Part shown: positions 8,273 to 17,803 of the stretch, in pieces
Layout: the number at the start of each line of letters is the position of its first letter
Position numbering within the stretch: the first letter of the stretch is position 1
Source of the DNA: CAYLUN01 sp964386865
Lineage (GTDB): Bacteria; Verrucomicrobiota; Kiritimatiellia; RFP12; UBA1067
Length of the DNA: 64,000 nucleotides
Direction: 5' to 3'
NCBI GenBank assembly: GCA_964386865.1
Contig: CAYLUN010000010.1
Coordinates: 49,641-113,640, forward strand
The notes under the pieces: generated by a model
Database searches by the model: none
What the model saw: the letters and a program-made list of their open reading frames with translations, nothing else
What the model was told of the DNA's origin: nothing
Position numbers and translations under genes: made by a program

Positions 8273-9222
8273 AGATGCTGGCATCGGCACGCCTTTACTG
8301 TCTGGCTTTGATCCCGGCCCTCGTGGCCTGCACGCGGGCCTGGGCTGCGACGTACACCAACCCCGTCATCGGCGAAGAGGGGCCTGCGGATCCGGACGTG
8401 ATCCTCAGCAACGGCACCTACTACCTGTACTGCACCGGCGATAACATCAGCTACCACGTCTACACCTCCCCCGACCTCGTGCGCTGGACGAAGAAGGGGC
8501 GCGTCTTCAAGCCCGGAGAGAAGGGTGTCTGGGCTCCCGACGTCTACGCGGATCCTCAAGACGGGCTCTTCTACCTGTACTACACGGTGAAGAAGCGGAT
8601 CGGGGTCGCCGTGGCCAAAGGCCCCGAGGGGCCGTTCCTCGACCGGGCGAAGCTGGTCGACGACGCCATCGACGCGCACCTCTTCCGCGACGGTGACGGC
8701 AGGCTCTACCTCTACTACGTGCAGTTCCCCGGCTTCCGCATCACCGTGCAGCGGATGAAGACGCCGCTCGAAAAGGAAGGTGACCCCGTCGAGATCTTGA
8801 AGCCTACGGAGCCCTGGGAGAAGAAGAGCGGGCACGTCACCGAAGGCCCGTTCATGCTCAAGCGTCAAGGCACGTACTATCTGATGTACTCCGGCACCGG
8901 CGCGGACTCGCCAAACTACGGCGTCGGCTACGCCACGTCGACCTCCCCGCTCGGCCCCTTCATGAAGTACTCGGGTAACCCGATCGTCAGCCGGGGCGGC
9001 GGCGTCTTCGGGCCCGGTCACGGCTGCGTCGTCGCCGACGCCGGGGGCGGGCTCTGGCACGTCTATCACCAGCAGCGGGACGAGAGCAGGGGCTGGAACA
9101 GGTTCCTGTGCATGGATCCTGTGTGGTTCGACGCCGCGGGCGTCCTGCACGGGAAAGCCACACGCGGAACGCCGCAGCCCGCGCCGGCCACCGGACGTCT
9201 TATGGGCAAAGGCGAGCCATGA
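8269..9222 (+). CDS. Glycoside hydrolase family 43 (arabinanase/xylosidase-like), exported
   Basis: Five-bladed-propeller GH43-type glycosidase of 317 residues, likely acting on arabinose- or xylose-containing glycans outside the cytoplasm. The start at ATG 8269 (GGAG 4-5 bases upstream) gives a Sec signal peptide ending near TRAWA. The three catalytic acids of the family are visible: Asp in PADPDV (general base), Asp in VWAPDVYADP (pKa modulator) and Glu in HVTEGPF (general acid). Blade motifs such as GTYYLYCTGDN and GTYYLMYSGTG recur. The 5' end overlaps the preceding HTH fragment by ATGA. Substrate specificity cannot be decided from the sequence. Confidence 0.85.
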   Translation: MKMLASARLYCLALIPALVACTRAWAATYTNPVIGEEGPADPDVILSNGTYYLYCTGDNISYHVYTSPDLVRWTKKGRVFKPGEKGVWAPDVYADPQDGLFYLYYTVKKRIGVAVAKGPEGPFLDRAKLVDDAIDAHLFRDGDGRLYLYYVQFPGFRITVQRMKTPLEKEGDPVEILKPTEPWEKKSGHVTEGPFMLKRQGTYYLMYSGTGADSPNYGVGYATSTSPLGPFMKYSGNPIVSRGGGVFGPGHGCVVADAGGGLWHVYHQQRDESRGWNRFLCMDPVWFDAAGVLHGKATRGTPQPAPATGRLMGKGEP

Positions 9223-9228
9223 CCGACC

Positions 9229-9519
9229 ATGACGTCCATGGATGACAACGAAGAAAGACGGATTGAAAGGCTTCGCAGCATTGAGCGTCTGTTCGACGGT
9301 GCGACCACGCCCGGCGAACGCCCGGCCGCCGCCAGCGCCATGGAGCGGATCCGGCAACGCCTGGGCGAGATGAAAGACGCGGCCCCGGCCACGGAGTACA
9401 AATTCACGCTGGGCGACGGCTGGTCGAGGAGCCTGTTCGTAGCCTTGCTCCGCCGTTACGGGCTCAAGCCTTACCGCTACAGCGACCAGCGCCGGGCCAC
9501 GGCCATGATTGGGGCTTAA
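9229..9519 (+). CDS. Small hypothetical protein, possibly C-terminally truncated
   Basis: A 96-residue protein that I do not recognise securely. The N-terminal half (RIERLRSIERLFDGATTPGE then RPAAASAMERIRQRL) resembles the helical KIxxLLxxAxxxxTxxE unit of DUF2786-type proteins. The second half (WSRSLFVALLRRYGLKPYRY) is basic and aromatic. Related-looking proteins seem to continue beyond this point, so the stop at 9519 may be a truncation; this is an impression, not a database result. It follows the GH43 gene by 6 bases and precedes tRNA-Arg. Confidence 0.45.
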   Translation: MTSMDDNEERRIERLRSIERLFDGATTPGERPAAASAMERIRQRLGEMKDAAPATEYKFTLGDGWSRSLFVALLRRYGLKPYRYSDQRRATAMIGA

Positions 9520-9548
9520 CTGTCTTTGCCCGTCAAGCTGAATAGTCG

Positions 9549-9585
9549 AAAAAGCCCAGTCAAACAGCGTTTCTTTATGGGCTTT
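9549..9585 (-). terminator. Terminator after tRNA-Arg
   Basis: On the minus strand AAAGCCCA and TGGGCTTT form an 8-bp inverted repeat with a 19-base loop, running into a short T tract. It begins 6 bases past the CCA end of tRNA-Arg. Confidence 0.55.
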
Positions 9586-9590
9586 AGCAG

Positions 9591-9667
9591 TGGCGCCCCT
9601 GGCAGGACTTGAACCTGCGACCCACGGATTAGAAATCCGTTGCTCTATCCGACTGAGCTACAGGGGC
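9591..9667 (-). tRNA. tRNA-Arg(TCT)
   Basis: A 77-base cloverleaf on the minus strand, CCA encoded. The acceptor stem is GCCCCTG/CAGGGGC, the D arm GCTC/GAGC, the anticodon loop TTTCTAA gives TCT, and the T arm is GCAGG with loop TTCAAGT. It reads AGA codons. Confidence 0.95.
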
Positions 9668-9797
9668 GTGGAATGGGCAATAGAATATCGGAGTGACGGC
9701 GCGGTTGGAAGAGAAAAGTGGCCCGGCGGCGGACGGCGGGGCGGAGGTTCGAGAGGCGGGCGGCCTCCGGCGTGTGGCGCACGCGAAAACGGGACGC

Positions 9798-9826
9798 TTG
9801 ACCGGCGGGGGGCGTCAGGGTAAAGT
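9798..9826 (+). promoter_or_regulatory. Sigma70-type promoter TTGACC-17-TAAAGT
   Basis: The hexamers at 9798-9803 and 9821-9826 have 17-base spacing. Transcription would start near 9833, inside the longest possible reading frame, which supports the internal ATG at 9881 as the true start of the next gene. Confidence 0.65.
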
Positions 9827-9880
9827 ATGGCCCTCACAGATATCCGAGTGGTAGCGGTTTTGAACAGCGAGGAGTATGAG

Positions 9881-10561
9881 ATGAATTTGACAACAGGCGC
9901 TCAGTTGCAGCGCGGCGTGATCGTGGAGTTCGATTTTGCGGTTCTTCCGGGGCACCGGACTCTGCTGGACATCTGCAGCGCGCGGCTCGCGAAAGAGGGC
10001 GTCAAGCTCGACGCGACCCTGATGGCGCGCTGCATGGCCGGCAAGTCGTTCTCCGCCGGGCTCAACGCGCTCTGCAACCGCCAGCAGAAGACCGTCGACG
10101 TGCCCGCGGTGATCGCGGAGTGCAACGAGGCGTTCGCCGAAGCCCTCAAAGGCGCGCTGGGCAAGGTGCCGGCCGGCTTCTCCGCGTTCGTGGGCGCGCT
10201 GCTCGCCAAAGGCCTGAAGGTGGTGCTGGTGTCGCGCGCCGACGCGGATGCGGTGAAGGCCGCCTTCGCGGGCCACGCGACCGACAAGCTGTCGGTTCTG
10301 CACGACATCTCAAGCGGGTTCGGCTTCCTCGGCTGGGACGCTTGGCGCCGCGCCGCGCGCAAAAGCGACCTGCATGAGCGGCTGTGCGTGGCCGTGGCCG
10401 GCAGCGGCTCTTCGGTGAAGGGCGCGCTGACCTCCGGCATGGGCGTGCTGGTCAAGGTCAACCCCGTGTGCGAATATCAGGACATCAGCGGGTGCGACAC
10501 GCAGATCGCCGAGTACGCGGCCGGGCTGGCCGACGACGTGCTCCGCATCCTGCGCGTCTAG
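9881..10561 (+). CDS. Degenerate HAD-like protein of unknown function
   Basis: A 226-residue cytoplasmic protein. ATG 9881 is chosen over the upstream in-frame ATG 9827 because GAGGAG lies 6 bases before it and the promoter at 9798 would start transcription after 9827. The fold pattern resembles HAD hydrolases of the phosphoserine phosphatase type: a hydrophobic strand VIVEFDF near residue 15, VVLVSR near residue 110 (motif II-like Ser) and VAVAGSGSSVKGALTSGMGV near residue 175 in the place of the motif IV loop. The acidic residues expected at motifs I and IV are shifted or missing, so catalysis is doubtful. A strong terminator follows. This assignment is tentative. Confidence 0.5.
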   Translation: MNLTTGAQLQRGVIVEFDFAVLPGHRTLLDICSARLAKEGVKLDATLMARCMAGKSFSAGLNALCNRQQKTVDVPAVIAECNEAFAEALKGALGKVPAGFSAFVGALLAKGLKVVLVSRADADAVKAAFAGHATDKLSVLHDISSGFGFLGWDAWRRAARKSDLHERLCVAVAGSGSSVKGALTSGMGVLVKVNPVCEYQDISGCDTQIAEYAAGLADDVLRILRV

Positions 10562-10598
10562 GGCCGGACTGGCGGCTGGCAGACCGAGTATTTGACGC

Positions 10599-10634
10599 GG
10601 CCCCGTTTCGGCGAAACGGGGCCTGGTTTTTTTT
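10599..10634 (+). terminator. Rho-independent terminator
   Basis: A 12-bp perfect GC-rich stem (GGCCCCGTTTCG with its complement) sits at 10599-10623, followed by a run of eight T at 10627-10634. It ends the HAD-like gene transcript and sits just before mazG. Confidence 0.85.
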
Positions 10635-10647
10635 CGGAGGGCGGGCG

Positions 10648-11448
10648 ATGGCGGAGACGTTGGATGGGGTCGGGAGGCTGGTGGAGGTCATGCGGCGCCT
10701 GCGCGCGCCTGGCGGGTGCCCGTGGGACCGCGAGCAGACGCTGCAGACGCTGAAGCCGTGCCTGCTGGAGGAGACGTACGAGCTGCTGGAGGCGATGGAC
10801 GGCGAGGAGCTGGAGCTGCACGTGGAGGAGCTGGGCGACGTGCTCCTGCAGGTGGTGTTCCAGTGCGCGATCCGCGAGGAGGAGGGGCGCTTCACGTTCG
10901 ACGACGTCGCGGCCGCGCTGGCCGACAAGCTCGTCCGCCGGCACCCGCACGTCTTCGGCGAGGCCACCGTGAGCTCCTCGGGCGAGGTGCTGCGCAACTG
11001 GGAGGCGATCAAGCAGACCGAGAAGGGCAAGAAGCCGGACCGCTCGGCGATCGACGGCGTGCCGGCGGCGCTGCCGGCGCTGCTGAAGGCCCAGCGCCTG
11101 CAGTCCAAGGCGTCGCGCGTGGGCTTCGACTGGAAGGACGCTTCGGGGCCGGTCGCGAAGCTCGAGGAGGAGCTGGCGGAGCTGCGCGAGGCCGTGGCGT
11201 CGGGCGACCCGCAGCAGGTGGCGGGCGAGATGGGCGACCTCCTTTTTTCGGCGGTCAACACCTGCCGGTTCATCGGCGTCGACGCCGAGCACGCGCTCGA
11301 GGGCTCCAACAAGAAGTTCGCGCGCCGCTTCCGGGAGGTCGAGCGCCGCGTCCGCGAGCAGGGCCGGCCCTTGAAATCCTGCACGCTGGCGGAGCTGGAC
11401 GAGGTCTGGGAGGCGGTCAAGCGCGAGGAGCAGACGCCTTACAAATAA
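10648..11448 (+). CDS. mazG: Nucleoside triphosphate pyrophosphohydrolase MazG
   Basis: House-cleaning enzyme that hydrolyses (deoxy)nucleoside triphosphates to monophosphates and pyrophosphate in the cytoplasm. ATG 10648 gives 266 residues, the normal two-domain length, and has a CGGAGGGCGGG leader. The N-terminal domain has RLRAPGGCPWDREQT, then the metal-binding helices EETYELLEA and VEELGDVLLQVVFQ. The linker carries the typical KRSAIDGVPAALPAL-like segment (here PDRSAIDGVP). The C-terminal domain repeats the pattern as KLEEELAELREAV and GEMGDLLFSAVNTCR. It stands alone between the terminator and the oxidoreductase operon. Confidence 0.93.
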   Translation: MAETLDGVGRLVEVMRRLRAPGGCPWDREQTLQTLKPCLLEETYELLEAMDGEELELHVEELGDVLLQVVFQCAIREEEGRFTFDDVAAALADKLVRRHPHVFGEATVSSSGEVLRNWEAIKQTEKGKKPDRSAIDGVPAALPALLKAQRLQSKASRVGFDWKDASGPVAKLEEELAELREAVASGDPQQVAGEMGDLLFSAVNTCRFIGVDAEHALEGSNKKFARRFREVERRVREQGRPLKSCTLAELDEVWEAVKREEQTPYK

Positions 11449-11542
11449 GTAATAGTCGGCGGGGAGAGTTTGCTTGCTTCAGCCAAACAAACATGGCAGA
11501 CTTGACCCGTAACGTGACCCGATTCGTTTTTTGGAGAAGCTG

Positions 11543-11785
11543 ATGTCTGTGGAGGAGAGGGCCGAAGCGAAAACCGCGCTGCCGCGGCCGGTGATCGACA
11601 CCGACGAGTGCAAGAGCTGCGGGCGGTGTGTGGTGGCGTGCCCCCAGAAGTGCCTGCGGCTTGCCGGCCGCCTCAACCGCCGCGGGGTGCACCCCGTCGA
11701 GTACGCGGGAGCAGGGTGCACGGGATGCGGGGTCTGCTTCTACAACTGCCCCGAGCCCTACGTGATTGCGATTCAGAAGGCGTAG
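11543..11785 (+). CDS. vorD: 2-oxoacid:ferredoxin oxidoreductase delta subunit (4Fe-4S ferredoxin-like)
   Basis: Electron-transfer subunit of 80 residues with two 4Fe-4S motifs: CKSCGRCVVACPQKC near residue 23 and CTGCGVCFYNCP near residue 59. It passes electrons from the thiamine-diphosphate subunit to ferredoxin. ATG 11543 is preceded by TTGGAGAAGC. It begins a three-gene set with vorB 56 bases downstream. The short N-terminal extension before the first cluster is typical of VorD/KorD-like subunits. Confidence 0.85.
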   Translation: MSVEERAEAKTALPRPVIDTDECKSCGRCVVACPQKCLRLAGRLNRRGVHPVEYAGAGCTGCGVCFYNCPEPYVIAIQKA

Positions 11786-11841
11786 CTGAACGGGGAGTCC
11801 GGTCGCGTGCGCGCGTGTGCGAAGGGAATGAAGTAGCAAGC

Positions 11842-12897
11842 ATGACGAGGTTTGTCAAAGGCAACGAGGCCGTAGTCATCGGCGCGCTATACGCCGGCAG
11901 CGATGTCTACTTTGGCTATCCGATCACGCCCGCGAGCGAGATCGCCCACGCGGCAGCCGAGTGGTTCCCCGCGGTGGGGCGCGAGTTCCTTCAGGCCGAG
12001 TGCGAGACCGCCTCCATCAACATGGTTTACGGGGCCGCCACCGCCGGGCGGCTGGCGCTCACGGCCTCCTCCGGCCCCGGCATGAGCCTGATGCAGGAGG
12101 GACTCTCCTACATGGCCGGCGCGGAGCTGCCCGGCGTCATCGTGAACATCATGCGCTCCGGCCCTGGCTTGGGCAACGTTTACCCTGAGCAGAGCGACTA
12201 CAACCAGGCGGTCAAGGGCGGCGGCCACGGCAACTACCGGTGCGTGGTTCTGGCGCCGGCCAGCGTCCAGGAGATGTGCGACCTGACGATCAAGGCCTTC
12301 CAAATGTCTTTTGCCTATCGCACGCCGGCCATCCTGCTGGCCGACGGGCTGCTGGGCCAGATGATGGAGACGCTGGCCCTGCCTGAGCGCGAGCTGCCGC
12401 GGCCCGACACGACCTCCTGGTCCGTGCAAGGCACGGCGGCCACGCGGCGCAACCTCGTGACCTCGATCTTCCTCGACGTCAAGGCGCAGGAGGCGCACAA
12501 CCTCAAGCTGCAGGCGAAGTACGCGGAGATGGACCGCGAATCGTACCACGAGGCCTACCTGTGCGAGGACGCGGAGGTCGTGCTGATCGGCTACGGGATC
12601 TCGAGCCGGATCGCCCGCACCGCAGCCGAGGCGCTGCGCGCCAGAGGCGTCCGCGCGGGCGTGTTCCGGCCGATTTCGCTGAGCCCGTTCCCGGCGGAGG
12701 CGCTGTGCCGGTTGACCGAAGGTCGCCAGGCGCTGGTGGTGGAGCACAGCGTGGGCCAGTTCCGCGACGACGTGCAGTTTCACCTGGCCCGCGAGGGCCG
12801 GCGCTATCAGGAGGTCGGGCTGGTCAACCGCCTCGGGGGCACGATCGTGACCGTGGACGAGGTGACGGCCGCGGCAGAACAGGCGCTGGGTCGGTAA
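11842..12897 (+). CDS. vorB: 2-oxoacid:ferredoxin oxidoreductase alpha subunit (VorB/KorA type)
   Basis: Pyrimidine-binding half of a 2-oxoacid:ferredoxin oxidoreductase, 351 residues. The signature GYPITPASEI lies near residue 23, followed by the acidic ECETASINMVYGAATAG and the active-site neighbourhood MRSGPGLGNVYPEQSDYNQA near residue 100. The organisation (N-terminal domain I, C-terminal domain II from about residue 235) and length match VorB of branched-chain 2-oxoacid enzymes, though KorA is close and the substrate is not certain. It forms an operon with vorD and the fused beta-gamma gene. Confidence 0.85.
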   Translation: MTRFVKGNEAVVIGALYAGSDVYFGYPITPASEIAHAAAEWFPAVGREFLQAECETASINMVYGAATAGRLALTASSGPGMSLMQEGLSYMAGAELPGVIVNIMRSGPGLGNVYPEQSDYNQAVKGGGHGNYRCVVLAPASVQEMCDLTIKAFQMSFAYRTPAILLADGLLGQMMETLALPERELPRPDTTSWSVQGTAATRRNLVTSIFLDVKAQEAHNLKLQAKYAEMDRESYHEAYLCEDAEVVLIGYGISSRIARTAAEALRARGVRAGVFRPISLSPFPAEALCRLTEGRQALVVEHSVGQFRDDVQFHLAREGRRYQEVGLVNRLGGTIVTVDEVTAAAEQALGR

Positions 12898-12929
12898 GAC
12901 GCGCGCGCGGCGCGGAGAGGCTTTTCGGA

Positions 12930-14357
<1,428 letters not shown>

Positions 14358-14397
14358 CGAAAGCCCCGCGTGAAGGCGCGGTCCGTAGGGGTGCGCG

Positions 14398-16506
14398 ATG
14401 GGTGCTCGATTCCAGAGAGACTGGCTGCCGGCGTCGGCCGTTTTTTGCGGCTCGTTCCTGCTTTTCCTGATCCAGCCCCTGCTCGGCCGCACGCTCCTGC
14501 CGGTGTTCGGCGGCAGCGCGGCGGTGTGGGGCGTGTGCCTCGCCGCCTATCAGGTGCTGCTGCTGGTCGGGTATGCGTACGCGCACGGTCTCAGCCAGTG
14601 GCCGCTGCAGCGGCAGCACCGCGCGCACCGGGCGCTCTTGCTCGCCGCGGTTGTGTGGTCGTGCGCCGTGGCGGTCTGGGGCAGCCGGCTCAAGGCAGCC
14701 TTCGGCGGCTCGTCTGCGCCGGCGCTGGAGGTGCTCGTCTGCGTGCTGGTGTTTGTGGGCCTGCCGTATGTGCTGCTGGCGTCCGGAAGCACGCTGGTGC
14801 AGGCCTGGCTGGCGGGCGCGGGCGCTCAGGAGCGCGGCGGGAAACCCCGCGACGTGTACGCGCTTTACGCCGTGTCGAACGCCGGATCCCTGCTGGGCTT
14901 GCTGAGCTACCCGCTCGCGCTGGAGCCGTTCGTGCCCCTGACCGCGCAGTGGTGCGGCTTTGCGGCCGCGCTGGGCGGGTACCTCGTTCTCGTCGCGCGA
15001 CTGGGCGCGCGGATGCCCGCGGAGGCGGGCGCCGGTCGGCCGGCCCTGGCGGCGGCGAGCAAACCCGCGAAGGCGGCCCCTTTCCAGTGGTTCCTCCTTC
15101 CGGCCGCGAGCACGTTTCTGCTCAACGCGGTGATCGCGCATCTGTTCACAGACGTCACGCCGATGCCGCTGGTTTGGGCGCTCATGCTTGCGGTCTATCT
15201 GCTCAGCTACATCGTGGGTTTTTCTTCCGCCGGCGAAAGGGGGCGCGGCCTGTGGTGCGCGCTGGCCGCCTTGGCGCTGGCCGGCGCGGCGGCGGCGAAC
15301 GGGATGTGGGGCACGGGGAGTTTCTATCCAAATGCGGCGGCGGCCGCCGCGCTGGTTTTCTTCGCAGGCGTGGTGCTGCACGGCTGGCTGTATGCCGAGC
15401 GCCCGGAGAGCGCGCGGCTGACGCGATATTATCTCTCCATCGCAGGGGGAGGCGCGAGCGGCGGGCTGCTCGCCTCCCTGGTCGCGCCGCTTGTCTTCTC
15501 CCGCGTGTTCGAATATCCGCTGGCGCTTCTGGCCTGCGCCGTGCTGGTGGCGTGGCGCTGTCCGAAGCCCGCTTTCATCGGGCGTTCGCCGGCGAGGGCC
15601 CGCCTCGTGGTCGCGTGCGCCGGCCTGGCTTGGCTGGCCCTTTCGTGGGCCTTGGCGCGGCATACGCAGTCGCTCACGATCTTCGCCGGACGGAATTTCT
15701 ACGGCTCCCTGCGGGTTACCAAGACGGTGGAGTCGTTCGGACGTGACGGGGCATATCCGGTTCATTACCTGTGGTGCGGGCAAACCACGCACGGCATTCA
15801 GGTGCAGTCGCCGAAACTGAGAAGGCAAGGCACGTCGTATTACGGCCAGGCGGGAGGGGGCATCGCGTTTCTTGCCCACCCGAAGTACCGCGCTGGACAA
15901 GGGGTCAAGGTGGGCGTGGTCGGCCTGGGGGCGGGCTGCTTGGCCTGCTACGGCCGGGCGGGCGACCTGTTCCGTTTCTACGAGATCAACCCCATGATGG
16001 TGCGCGTGGCGACCGACCCCAACCTCTTTACGTTTCTGCCGGAGGCTCCGATGCGGATCGACCTGGTGCCGGGCGACGCGAGGAGGATGCTGCAGAAGGA
16101 GCGCGCCGCAGGAGACCCGCTCTACGACATCGTGGTCGTGGACGCGTACAACGGCGACGCCGTCCCGTATCACCTGGCGACGGGCGAGGCCTTCAAGCTC
16201 TACTTCGACCGGCTCGCACCCGATGGCATCTTGGCCGTTCACGTGAGCAACTGGCACATCGACCTGCTGCCCCTCTGCAAGGCGATGGCGCAAGAACTGG
16301 GCGCCTGCGCCTACGGCGTGATCAGCGCGCAAGAGAACAGCGTGACCGCCGGCTCCATCTGGGTCTTCATGACCCGGCGCCCGTTCCTGTACCGGTATCC
16401 GGGCAAAGAGCGGGTGCGCGAGGTGTCGTGGGAGCAGGTGCGCGACAGCCGCGTGCCGACGGACGAGAAGGGGAGCCTGCTTCCGCTTCTGAGGAACCCG
16501 TTCTGA
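14398..16506 (+). CDS. Membrane-fused spermidine synthase-like protein
   Basis: A 702-residue protein of the integral-membrane 'fused MFS/spermidine synthase' group. Residues 1-430 hold about eleven hydrophobic helices. Residues about 490-690 are a Rossmann domain with spermidine-synthase-like motifs: VGVVGLGAGCLACYGRAGD, FYEINP, LVPGDARRML, VVVDAYNGDAVPYHLAT and AVHVSNWH. The real substrate of this family is not known; the aminopropyl-transferase role of soluble SpeE should not be assumed. ATG 14398 is 40 bases after the oxidoreductase fusion, so cotranscription is possible. Confidence 0.8.
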   Translation: MGARFQRDWLPASAVFCGSFLLFLIQPLLGRTLLPVFGGSAAVWGVCLAAYQVLLLVGYAYAHGLSQWPLQRQHRAHRALLLAAVVWSCAVAVWGSRLKAAFGGSSAPALEVLVCVLVFVGLPYVLLASGSTLVQAWLAGAGAQERGGKPRDVYALYAVSNAGSLLGLLSYPLALEPFVPLTAQWCGFAAALGGYLVLVARLGARMPAEAGAGRPALAAASKPAKAAPFQWFLLPAASTFLLNAVIAHLFTDVTPMPLVWALMLAVYLLSYIVGFSSAGERGRGLWCALAALALAGAAAANGMWGTGSFYPNAAAAAALVFFAGVVLHGWLYAERPESARLTRYYLSIAGGGASGGLLASLVAPLVFSRVFEYPLALLACAVLVAWRCPKPAFIGRSPARARLVVACAGLAWLALSWALARHTQSLTIFAGRNFYGSLRVTKTVESFGRDGAYPVHYLWCGQTTHGIQVQSPKLRRQGTSYYGQAGGGIAFLAHPKYRAGQGVKVGVVGLGAGCLACYGRAGDLFRFYEINPMMVRVATDPNLFTFLPEAPMRIDLVPGDARRMLQKERAAGDPLYDIVVVDAYNGDAVPYHLATGEAFKLYFDRLAPDGILAVHVSNWHIDLLPLCKAMAQELGACAYGVISAQENSVTAGSIWVFMTRRPFLYRYPGKERVREVSWEQVRDSRVPTDEKGSLLPLLRNPF

Positions 16507-16520
16507 TCGGAGCGGGACGG

Positions 16521-16549
16521 TTGCTCGGCCCCGGCTCGGCTGGTATACT
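16521..16549 (+). promoter_or_regulatory. Sigma70-type promoter TTGCTC-17-TATACT
   Basis: The -35 hexamer at 16521 and the near-consensus -10 at 16544 are spaced by 17 bases. It would start transcription near 16556 for the AraC-family gene. Confidence 0.6.
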
Positions 16550-16593
16550 GCAGCCCTGACACGGGGAGGAAGCGAGCAGGGGGTGCATCCGTC

Positions 16594-17604
16594 ATGCCAG
16601 GCCCACGCAAAATCGTTTTTACCGACGGGCGCGAGACCCATCGCGCCGACGACTGCCTGCCGCTGACGCGGGCGGTCGCAGCCGGCGAGATGGAGCTGCA
16701 CGCGCTGGCCCGGCACAGCTATCCGGGCGAGGCGCTGAAGGCCGGCGAGGCGCCGGGCGTCTGCTCGGTCGGGTACTGGCGGACGGTCGGCGAGCAGCGG
16801 CACGGCTTGGCTCCGCACCGCAACGAGGGCGTCGAGCTGACGATGTCGCTGTCGGGCGAGACGCCGGTGACGGTGGAGGGCCAGCCGTATGTGCTTCGCC
16901 CCGGCGAGCTGATGGTGACGCGGCCGTGGCAGGTCCACTCGGTCGGCAGCCCCGTCTTCGCAGCCGGCAAGGTGGGGTGGCTCATCCTCGACGTCGGCGT
17001 GCGCCACCCGCATCAGGCGTGGCGCTGGCCGGCGTGGGTCGTGCTGACGCAGGAGGAGGTCGATTTCCTGACGCGCGCGCTGCGCCAGAATGAGGATGCG
17101 ATCCGCCCGGTCCCCGACTCGCTGGCGGAGTCGTTCGGCCGCCTGGTGCGGATCGCCGGGCGTCCGGACGCGCCGCACCGCGGCTCGCGGGTCGTGGTGG
17201 CGGTGAACGCGCTGCTGCTGGAGCTGTTCGACCTGTTCGAGGCCCGCCCGGTCCGCTACAGCCCGGCGCTGACCGACGCCTCGCGCAGCGTGCGGCTGTT
17301 CTTGGCGGAGCTGCGCGCGCGGCTGGCCGAGCCGTGGAGCGTGCGCAGCATGGCCGAGGCGTGCGGGCTGGGCGCGACACACTTCACGCGGCACGTCCAG
17401 CTGGTGACCGGCGAGTCGCCCGCGCACCACTTGCTCGGGCTGCGGCTTGAGCAGGCCGCGCGGCGGCTGCGCCAGGAGCCGGGCGTGCCGGTCGCCGAGA
17501 TCGCCCGGCACGTCGGCTTCTCGCACGCCAACTACTTCGCCCGCGTCTTTGTGCAGCGCTACGGCTGCACGCCGGCGGCGTGGCGGAACAAGAAGTGCCC
17601 ATGA
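16594..17604 (+). CDS. AraC-family transcriptional regulator with cupin domain
   Basis: DNA-binding regulator of 336 residues. The N-terminal half is a cupin-like sensor (HRNEGVELTMSLSGETPV with YVLRPGELMVTRPWQVH, residues about 70-125). The C-terminal 100 residues contain the two AraC helix-turn-helices: WSVRSMAEACGLGATHFTRH and VPVAEIARHVGFSHANYFAR, ending with FVQRYGCTPAAWR. It probably senses a sugar or glycan fragment. It converges on the GH81 gene, with an inverted-repeat element between their 3' ends, and is not obviously in an operon. Confidence 0.9.
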   Translation: MPGPRKIVFTDGRETHRADDCLPLTRAVAAGEMELHALARHSYPGEALKAGEAPGVCSVGYWRTVGEQRHGLAPHRNEGVELTMSLSGETPVTVEGQPYVLRPGELMVTRPWQVHSVGSPVFAAGKVGWLILDVGVRHPHQAWRWPAWVVLTQEEVDFLTRALRQNEDAIRPVPDSLAESFGRLVRIAGRPDAPHRGSRVVVAVNALLLELFDLFEARPVRYSPALTDASRSVRLFLAELRARLAEPWSVRSMAEACGLGATHFTRHVQLVTGESPAHHLLGLRLEQAARRLRQEPGVPVAEIARHVGFSHANYFARVFVQRYGCTPAAWRNKKCP

Positions 17605-17640
17605 GCCCCGCGTCGCCGGGAAGCGGAACGGCCGGCCGGC

Positions 17641-17787
17641 AAACTCCATTTTCGATTCCGCTGAAAAAGTCGGCGGGCGGCGGTGAATCGAACGAAAATG
17701 CCCTCACGGGCACACAAACGGGTGCGAAGCGTTCGTAGTGGCGCCGTCAGGCGCTTAAAGCCGACTTCTTCAGCAAACTCCATTTTC
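17641..17787 (+). repeat. Inverted-repeat element copy 1 with 13-bp flanking direct repeats
   Basis: The element core (17654-17774) starts GATTCCGCTGAAAAAGTCGGC-like (positions 17654-17674) and ends with the partial complement GCCGACTTCTTCAGC. It contains two hairpins, TGCCC-TCAC-GGGCA and GCGCC-GTCA-GGCGC. It is flanked on both sides by the direct repeat AAACTCCATTTTC (17641-17653 and 17775-17787). A second copy at 24101 is nearly identical internally. No gene is seen in this gap between the convergent AraC and GH81 genes. The sequence after the right flank, AAGGGCTGACCCCTG, resembles REP-associated motifs. Confidence 0.8.
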
Positions 17788-17803
17788 AAGGGCTGACCCC
17801 TGC

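Noticed and set aside
7830..9667. tRNA-bounded integrative island with att sites
   Set aside because: No duplicated tRNA 3' end or integrase could be found, so only the scar-like appearance is reported.
9590..9823. Open frame of 77 codons on the plus strand starting MAPLAGLEPATHGLEIR
   Set aside because: This is an antisense translation of the tRNA-Arg gene, a well-known spurious protein in databases.
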